This document shows positions 36,197 through 41,100 of a stretch of DNA of 41,100 nucleotides, in pieces. Position 1 is the stretch's first letter; each line of letters begins with the position of its first letter. Source of the stretch: an uncultured Pelagibacteraceae bacterium (GTDB lineage Bacteria > Pseudomonadota > Alphaproteobacteria > Pelagibacterales > Pelagibacteraceae). The translations under genes and the position numbers were made by a program. Under the pieces are notes generated by a model. That model made no database searches, had not been told where the DNA came from, and saw nothing but the letters and a program-made list of their open reading frames with translations. Location of the stretch: positions 1-41,100 of the forward strand of contig CACNQY010000010.1 of assembly GCA_902622655.1 (NCBI GenBank), in the 5' to 3' direction.

Positions 36197-36646
36197 ATGG
36201 CAAAAACTGGTAAAGTTGAAAATAATGATCAGAAGATAGAAAAGTCTTCAAAAAAAATTGCTAAAAGTTCTTATTCAAAGAAAAAAAAAGTTAAGAAAAA
36301 TATTTTAAACGGTATTGCTTATGTTCAGTCAACATTCAACAATACAATTATTTCTATAGCAGATACAAATGGAAACGTCATTTCATGGGCATCAGCTGGA
36401 CAAAAAGGTTTTAAGGGTTCAAGGAAATCAACACCTTATGCTGCACAAATTGCTGCAGATTCTGCAGCATCAAAGGCTTTGGAATATGGAATGAAAACTC
36501 TATCAGTAGAAGTTAAGGGACCTGGTTCAGGTAGAGAAACAGCCTTAAGAGCTTTACAAGCAAGAGGCTTTAAGATTTTATCAATTAAAGACACCACACC
36601 AATGCCGCATAACGGAACTAGACCACCAAAAAAAAGGAGAGTTTAA
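36197..36646 (+). CDS. rpsK: 30S ribosomal protein S11
   Basis: 149 aa, about 20 longer than usual through a Lys/Ser-rich N-terminal extension (residues 1-35). The core [20 protein letters not shown], then [19 protein letters not shown] and [18 protein letters not shown] is diagnostic. Platform protein at the mRNA exit. It overlaps rpoA by 1 nt. Confidence 0.97.
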   Translation: MAKTGKVENNDQKIEKSSKKIAKSSYSKKKKVKKNILNGIAYVQSTFNNTIISIADTNGNVISWASAGQKGFKGSRKSTPYAAQIAADSAASKALEYGMKTLSVEVKGPGSGRETALRALQARGFKILSIKDTTPMPHNGTRPPKKRRV

Positions 36647-37674
36647 TGGAAGTAGAGAATGTAAATATAAAAAATTGGAAGTCATTAATTAAACCATCAA
36701 AGTTAGATGTGCAGATAAGTGATGATTTAACTCATGCAAAAATAATAGCTGAACCTTTGGAGAAAGGTTATGGATTAACTTTGGGAAATTCTTTAAGAAG
36801 AATTTTATTATCTTCTATTAGAGGTGCAGCAGTAACATCTATTCAAATAGATGGTGTTTTACATGAATTTACTTCAATAAAAGGTGTGAGAGAAGATGTT
36901 ACGGACATTGTTTTAAATGTCAAATCTTTAGCACTTAAAAGTAATTCGGAGGGTGTAAAAAAACTTATTTTAGACGCAAAAGGACCTGGTGAGATTAAAG
37001 CCTCAGATATTGCACCTGTTACTGATGTTGAAATTTTAAATCCAGATTTGGTAATTTGTAATTTAGATGAAAATACCACTTTTCATATGGAAATGAATGT
37101 AAATACTGGCAAGGGTTATGTCCCTGCAGAATTGAATAAACCTGAGGAACCACCTTTAGGTTTAATTGCAATTGACTCACTTTATAGTCCAGTTAAAAAG
37201 GTATCTTATTCTGTTAGCACAGCTAGAGAAGGTAAGGCATTAGATTATGATAAATTAATAATGGAAGTAGAGACGAATGGATCAATTTCTGCTGAAGATG
37301 CTGTTGCTTACTCTGCTAGAATATTTCAAGATCAATTAAAAATGTTCGTCAATTTCGATGAACCTGTTGAAGCTCCAGTTAAAGAAGTTTCGACTGAGCC
37401 AGAGTTTAATAAAAACTTATTAAGAAAAGTTGATGAATTAGAATTATCAGTAAGATCAATGAATTGTTTAAAAAATGATAATATTATTTATATTGGTGAT
37501 TTAGTTCAAAAATCTGAAGGTGAAATGTTAAGAACTCCAAATTTTGGAAGAAAATCCCTTAATGAAATTAAAGAAGTCTTAACAGGTATGTCTTTATATT
37601 TAGGAATGGAAATACCAAATTGGCCACCAGATAACATAGCAGAAATGTCAAAAAAATTAGAGGAAACAATTTAG
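36646..37674 (+). CDS. rpoA: DNA-directed RNA polymerase subunit alpha
   Basis: 342 aa. The N-terminal dimerisation domain has [20 protein letters not shown] and the [20 protein letters not shown] segment. A linker near 235-250 leads to the C-terminal domain with [15 protein letters not shown] and [12 protein letters not shown], which binds UP elements and activators. It overlaps rplQ by 1 nt. Confidence 0.98.
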   Translation: MEVENVNIKNWKSLIKPSKLDVQISDDLTHAKIIAEPLEKGYGLTLGNSLRRILLSSIRGAAVTSIQIDGVLHEFTSIKGVREDVTDIVLNVKSLALKSNSEGVKKLILDAKGPGEIKASDIAPVTDVEILNPDLVICNLDENTTFHMEMNVNTGKGYVPAELNKPEEPPLGLIAIDSLYSPVKKVSYSVSTAREGKALDYDKLIMEVETNGSISAEDAVAYSARIFQDQLKMFVNFDEPVEAPVKEVSTEPEFNKNLLRKVDELELSVRSMNCLKNDNIIYIGDLVQKSEGEMLRTPNFGRKSLNEIKEVLTGMSLYLGMEIPNWPPDNIAEMSKKLEETI

Positions 37675-38117
37675 TGCGACACGGTTTAGCAAATAAAAAG
37701 TTAAATAGAACTTCAGAGCACAGGAAAGCACTGCTCAAGAATATGCTTAATTCTTTAATTAAGTATGAACAGATTAAAACTACTCTACCAAAAGCAAAAT
37801 TTCTAAAACCACAAGCAGATAAGATTATTACATTAGGTAAAAAAGAAACTTTACAGACAACAAAGATGTTAGTTTCAAAGCTTCAGGACATTAAATCGGC
37901 TAATAAAGTTAGAAAAACACTTTCTAAGAGATATGAAAATAGGAAAGGTGGTTACACACGAATTGTAAAAGCTGGATTTAGATATGGTGATAACGCTCCA
38001 ATGGCGATAATTGAATTTGTTGACAGAGATGTTGAAGCTAAAAGACTTGATAAACCAAAGAAAGATCCATCTAAAGATAAATCAAAAGTAGAAGATAAAA
38101 AACAAGTTACTGCTTAA
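37674..38117 (+). CDS. rplQ: 50S ribosomal protein L17
   Basis: 147 aa. GTG start overlapping the rpoA stop codon by 1 nt. The core MRHGLANKKLNRTSEHRKAL, then KNMLNSLIKYEQIKTTLPKA and GGYTRIVKAGFRYGDNAPMA is diagnostic. A Lys/Asp-rich C-terminal tail of about 25 residues goes beyond the family core, similar to other alphaproteobacteria. Last gene of the ribosomal block. Confidence 0.97.
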   Translation: MRHGLANKKLNRTSEHRKALLKNMLNSLIKYEQIKTTLPKAKFLKPQADKIITLGKKETLQTTKMLVSKLQDIKSANKVRKTLSKRYENRKGGYTRIVKAGFRYGDNAPMAIIEFVDRDVEAKRLDKPKKDPSKDKSKVEDKKQVTA

Positions 38118-38127
38118 ATCTTAAATC

Positions 38128-39045
38128 ATGAAAAAATCTTACATCGTTGATTCAACGTGTAATGAAATGCGTTTTGATAGATGGTTAAGAATTAAAATAG
38201 GAAAAATCCCTCAAGGTCTTGTTGAGAAGTATTTAAGAACAGGAAAAATAAAGATAAACAAAAAGAAAGTAAAAAGTTCTTATAAACTAAAAACAAAAGA
38301 TAAGGTAAATTTATTTAATATTGAATTTCAAGAAAGAATCCAACAAAATAAAATTAAGTTTTTACCTTCAAAAGAAATTATCAAATCAAACGAAGATCAA
38401 ATTATTGATAATAATGATAATTTTATAGTTTTAAATAAAGCTTCAGGTATATCAGTTCAGGGTGGCACAAAATCAAAAAAAAACTTAATTGATATTTTTA
38501 GTAAAAGTAAAATTTTTGAAGGAACAAAACCTTTTTCTGTCCATAGATTAGATAAAGATACATCAGGAGTTTTTATAATGGCTAAAAATAGAGAAAGTGC
38601 TCAGTTATTAACGTCTTTGTTTAGATTGAGAAAGGTACATAAAACTTATTTAGCTATATGCCACGGAGAAATTAATAAAAGTTCTGGTGTTTGGGATAGC
38701 GATTTAATTCGATATGATAGAGAAAAAAAAATAATTGAAAAAGCAAAAACAATTTTTAAAGTTATTGACAAAAATTCTGAGGCAAGTTTATTAGAATTAA
38801 AACCTATTACTGGAAGAAAACATCAGTTAAGAAAACAACTGTATGCAATTGGTAACCCTATTTTTGGAGATACAAAATATAAATTATCAAATTTTAATAA
38901 AGGAATTAACAAAAATTTAATGTTACATTCATATCAAATAAAATTTAAAATAAATGAAGTTAAACATACCTATTCAGCTTTATTGCCTGATTATTTTAAA
39001 AAACTTTTAAAATCTAAAAGACTTAGATTTTCAAATTTAAAATAA
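38128..39045 (+). CDS. rluC: Large-subunit rRNA pseudouridine synthase, RluC/RluD family
   Basis: 305 aa. An N-terminal S4 RNA-binding domain ([20 protein letters not shown], then [13 protein letters not shown]) is followed by the catalytic domain with [15 protein letters not shown], catalytic Asp142, and later [13 protein letters not shown] and [10 protein letters not shown]. These enzymes isomerise uridines in 23S rRNA. Which sites (RluC or RluD type) cannot be told from sequence alone; the symbol is the likelier of the two. The 3' end overlaps convergent lipB by 23 bp. Confidence 0.82.
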   Translation: MKKSYIVDSTCNEMRFDRWLRIKIGKIPQGLVEKYLRTGKIKINKKKVKSSYKLKTKDKVNLFNIEFQERIQQNKIKFLPSKEIIKSNEDQIIDNNDNFIVLNKASGISVQGGTKSKKNLIDIFSKSKIFEGTKPFSVHRLDKDTSGVFIMAKNRESAQLLTSLFRLRKVHKTYLAICHGEINKSSGVWDSDLIRYDREKKIIEKAKTIFKVIDKNSEASLLELKPITGRKHQLRKQLYAIGNPIFGDTKYKLSNFNKGINKNLMLHSYQIKFKINEVKHTYSALLPDYFKKLLKSKRLRFSNLK

Positions 39046-39640
39046 AGTTATCAATTAACTTGTCACTAAGATTTGAATAATCTTGATCTATAATACTTTT
39101 TAAATTGATTACACCTTTATCTGAGATACCACATGGTATAATTTTTTTATAATTTTCCAGATCATTATTTATATTTATTGCAAAACCATGATAAGCAATC
39201 CATTTACTTACTCTAATACCTATGGCTGCAATTTTTTTTACTTCATTATTGGACTTATGCCAGATACCTATATTATCTTTATCGGGAAAGGCTTCTATTT
39301 TATAAAATTTTAATGTTTGAATAATTGTTCTTTCAATAATATTTACAAATTTTCTGATATCCTTTTTTTTTCTCAAATCTATAACAAAATAACAAATTAA
39401 TTGACCTGGCCCATGGTATGTAATTTTCCCACCTCTATTAGTTTTTAATATTTTGATGGATTTATCAATAATCTCATTTTCTTTATATGAAGTTCCTGCT
39501 GTAAAAACTTCATTATGCTCCAAAGTCCAAATTAACTCTTTTTCGTTATTTTCATGTAAATCTTTTAATCGAGCTTCTAATACATTTATTGCATCAAAAT
39601 AATTTATTGTTTTTATTGACTTTTTGATCTCTATGTTCAT
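39023..39640 (-). CDS. lipB: Octanoyltransferase (lipoate biosynthesis)
   Basis: 205 aa. Transfers octanoate from acyl carrier protein to lipoyl domains, the first step of lipoate synthesis. The sequence shows [20 protein letters not shown] (about 68-87), Lys136 in [20 protein letters not shown], and Cys170 in KKIIPCGI; the Lys and Cys are 34 apart, as in the catalytic dyad of known LipB. Length is near normal. The C-terminal 23 bp overlap the end of rluC on the other strand, and the start is 61 bp from divergent mgtE. Confidence 0.93.
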   Translation of the reverse strand: MNIEIKKSIKTINYFDAINVLEARLKDLHENNEKELIWTLEHNEVFTAGTSYKENEIIDKSIKILKTNRGGKITYHGPGQLICYFVIDLRKKKDIRKFVNIIERTIIQTLKFYKIEAFPDKDNIGIWHKSNNEVKKIAAIGIRVSKWIAYHGFAININNDLENYKKIIPCGISDKGVINLKSIIDQDYSNLSDKLIDNFILNLKI

Positions 39641-39678
39641 TTATAATTTGTATTATCTTTATTATGTATTAATAGTGC

Positions 39679-39701
39679 AAATCTAAATTATAGGTAGATT
39701 T
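39679..39701 (+). promoter_or_regulatory. Hairpin abutting the mgtE start codon
   Basis: AAATCTA (39679-39685) and TAGATTT (39695-39701) form a 7-bp stem with a 9-nt loop, ending exactly at the base before the ATG. It would occupy the ribosome landing site. The 61-bp lipB-mgtE gap is too short for an M-box magnesium riboswitch. A translational control role is inferred; the weak A/T stem could also be chance. Confidence 0.35.
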
Positions 39702-41075
39702 ATGTCTTTAACAAAAAAAACTAAAGATAAAAAAGTAAATTTTGAATTTAATAAAGAATATATAAGAGTTGTTACTAGCAAAATAGCTAATAATGACGCT
39801 CAGTTTATTAATAATTCTTTTAATGAAATGCACCCTGCTGATGCTGCGGATATTATTGAACACTTAAGTGATGGTGATAGAGAAAGTTTAATTAAGTTAA
39901 ATAATTTTAATATAGATCCCGAAGTATTTGTTGAGCTTAATGAGTCTATTCAATCTGAAATTATTACATACCTTTCTTCCGATTCTATAGTAAGTATTCT
40001 TAAAGGATTAGAGTCAGATGATGCAATTTCAATATTAGAAAATGTTCCTGAGGTGGATAAAAATTCAATACTTAGTTCCTTACCTCCTAAAGATCGATTT
40101 GCACTCTTAGAAAGTTTAAGTTATCCAGAAGATACAGCTGCAAGACTTATGCAAAGAGAATTTACTGCAATACCAAGTAATTGGTCTGTAGGACAAACAA
40201 TTGATTATTTAAGAGAAAACAAAGATTTACCAGAAGAGTTTTTAGAAATTTTTATAGTAAATGAAGATTTTAAGCCAATTGGTACCGTTCCATCTTCTAG
40301 AGTTCTAACAACACCTCGTGATACTAAAATGGCAACTATTATGTCAGAATCTCAATTATTAGTACCAGTTGAAATGGATAAAGAGGAAGTTGCAAACTTA
40401 TTTGAAAATTACAATTTAAACTCAGCTGCTGTAGTTGATAAAAACAATAAATTAGTTGGAATGATCATGAATGATGATGTTTTAACAGTTTTAAAAGAAG
40501 AAGCAGAAGAAGATGCATTAAGATTAGCAGGCGTAGGAGATGAGGAAATTACAGATGGTGTTGTAAAAAAAACAAAAAGAAGATTTAATTGGCTTTTGCT
40601 TAATTTATTTACAGCCTTTCTAGCCACTTGGTGTATAAGCTTATTTGGAGCTACCATTGAACAAATGGTAGTTTTAGCGTTCCTAATGCCAATTGTTGCA
40701 TCAATGGGTGGTAATGCTGGAATGCAAACCCTTGCTGTTACAGTAAGAACTATAGCAACTAATGATCTGACTCAAAATAACTTTTCATCAAATGTATTTA
40801 AAGAGTTTTCTATTGGTATTTTAAATGGAATAATTTTTGCAACAATAAGTGCATTTATTGTTCAAATATGGTTTCAGGATAATATTCTTTCAATCATCAT
40901 AGCTATATCAATGGTTCTTACAATGATTATAGCAGGATTATTTGGCATACTAGTTCCTTTTACTTTGAAAAAGATGAATATCGATCCTGCAATTGCTTCA
41001 AGTGTTTTTGTAACAACAATTACGGACGTAATTGGTTTTGTATCTTTTTTAGGTGTTGGGGCATATTTTTTATAA
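39702..41075 (+). CDS. mgtE: Magnesium transporter MgtE
   Basis: 457 aa, full length. The cytosolic MgtE_N superhelical domain (about 40-140, with MHPADAADIIEHL) is followed by two CBS domains (about 140-265), a plug helix, and a five-span membrane domain (about 287-457) with the selectivity signature PIVASMGGNAGMQTLAVTVR near residue 329. The CBS/N domains close the channel at high internal Mg. It is divergent from lipB, with a hairpin at its start. The last 25 bp of the window hold nothing recognisable. Confidence 0.95.
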   Translation: MSLTKKTKDKKVNFEFNKEYIRVVTSKIANNDAQFINNSFNEMHPADAADIIEHLSDGDRESLIKLNNFNIDPEVFVELNESIQSEIITYLSSDSIVSILKGLESDDAISILENVPEVDKNSILSSLPPKDRFALLESLSYPEDTAARLMQREFTAIPSNWSVGQTIDYLRENKDLPEEFLEIFIVNEDFKPIGTVPSSRVLTTPRDTKMATIMSESQLLVPVEMDKEEVANLFENYNLNSAAVVDKNNKLVGMIMNDDVLTVLKEEAEEDALRLAGVGDEEITDGVVKKTKRRFNWLLLNLFTAFLATWCISLFGATIEQMVVLAFLMPIVASMGGNAGMQTLAVTVRTIATNDLTQNNFSSNVFKEFSIGILNGIIFATISAFIVQIWFQDNILSIIIAISMVLTMIIAGLFGILVPFTLKKMNIDPAIASSVFVTTITDVIGFVSFLGVGAYFL

Positions 41076-41100
41076 ATTACAGGTTATCTATCAATCTGAC

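Noticed and set aside
39641..39701. M-box magnesium riboswitch before mgtE
   Set aside because: The intergenic gap is 61 bp, far too short for the M-box fold.

Overview
The window looks like a Pelagibacterales (SAR11-type) alphaproteobacterial chromosome. The DNA is very A+T-rich, genes are packed with 1-4 nt overlaps, and many genes have no clear Shine-Dalgarno sequence. The housekeeping order is alphaproteobacterial: tRNA-Tyr, tRNA-Gly, tuf, tRNA-Trp, secE, nusG, rplKAJL, rpoBC, rpsLG, fusA, then a fused S10/spc/alpha ribosomal block running rplO-secY-adk-rpsM-rpsK-rpoA-rplQ. This assignment rests on gene content, order and composition; no 16S gene is present.

Left edge (1-1120): the 3' part of an NAD kinase gene, then a type IV pilin-like gene.

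Island (1121-8560): an accessory region inserted at the 3' end of a tRNA-Thr(UGU) gene. The intact tRNA lies on the minus strand at 8512-8587. Truncated copies of its 3' 49 bp lie at 1121-1169 and 2085-2133, so three direct repeats bracket two tandem elements. Element B (about 1 kb) carries three tiny membrane or secreted ORFs. Element A (about 6.4 kb) carries three small minus-strand genes and a four-gene plus-strand operon. Each element has its own family of 11-bp-period direct repeats just inside both ends (CACAATC boxes in B, TTCACTTA boxes in A), as expected for arm-type integrase sites. Neither encodes a recognisable integrase, so they look like satellites or remnants moved in trans.

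The cargo operon of element A (3526-8384) is the most interesting feature. It encodes (i) a zinc-ribbon/WYL protein with a C-terminal membrane anchor, (ii) a 1068-aa UPF1-like SF1 helicase fused to a single-HKD phospholipase-D-type nuclease domain and two zinc ribbons, (iii) an Mrr-like PD-(D/E)xK nuclease and (iv) a TerB-like protein. Tight coupling, domain content and location suggest a nucleic-acid-targeting defence system. I do not recognise this exact combination as a named system.

Right part (8512-41100): rlmB and the tRNA/tuf cluster, then transcription-translation genes in long operons. Candidate cis signals include promoters before tRNA-Thr, tRNA-Tyr, rpsL and rpsM, a perfect 11-bp hairpin between rplL and rpoB, and a structured leader before rpsL. 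rpmD (L30) is missing from its usual place between rpsE and rplO. The window ends with an RluC/D-type pseudouridine synthase, a convergent overlapping lipB, and the magnesium transporter gene mgtE with a hairpin touching its start codon.
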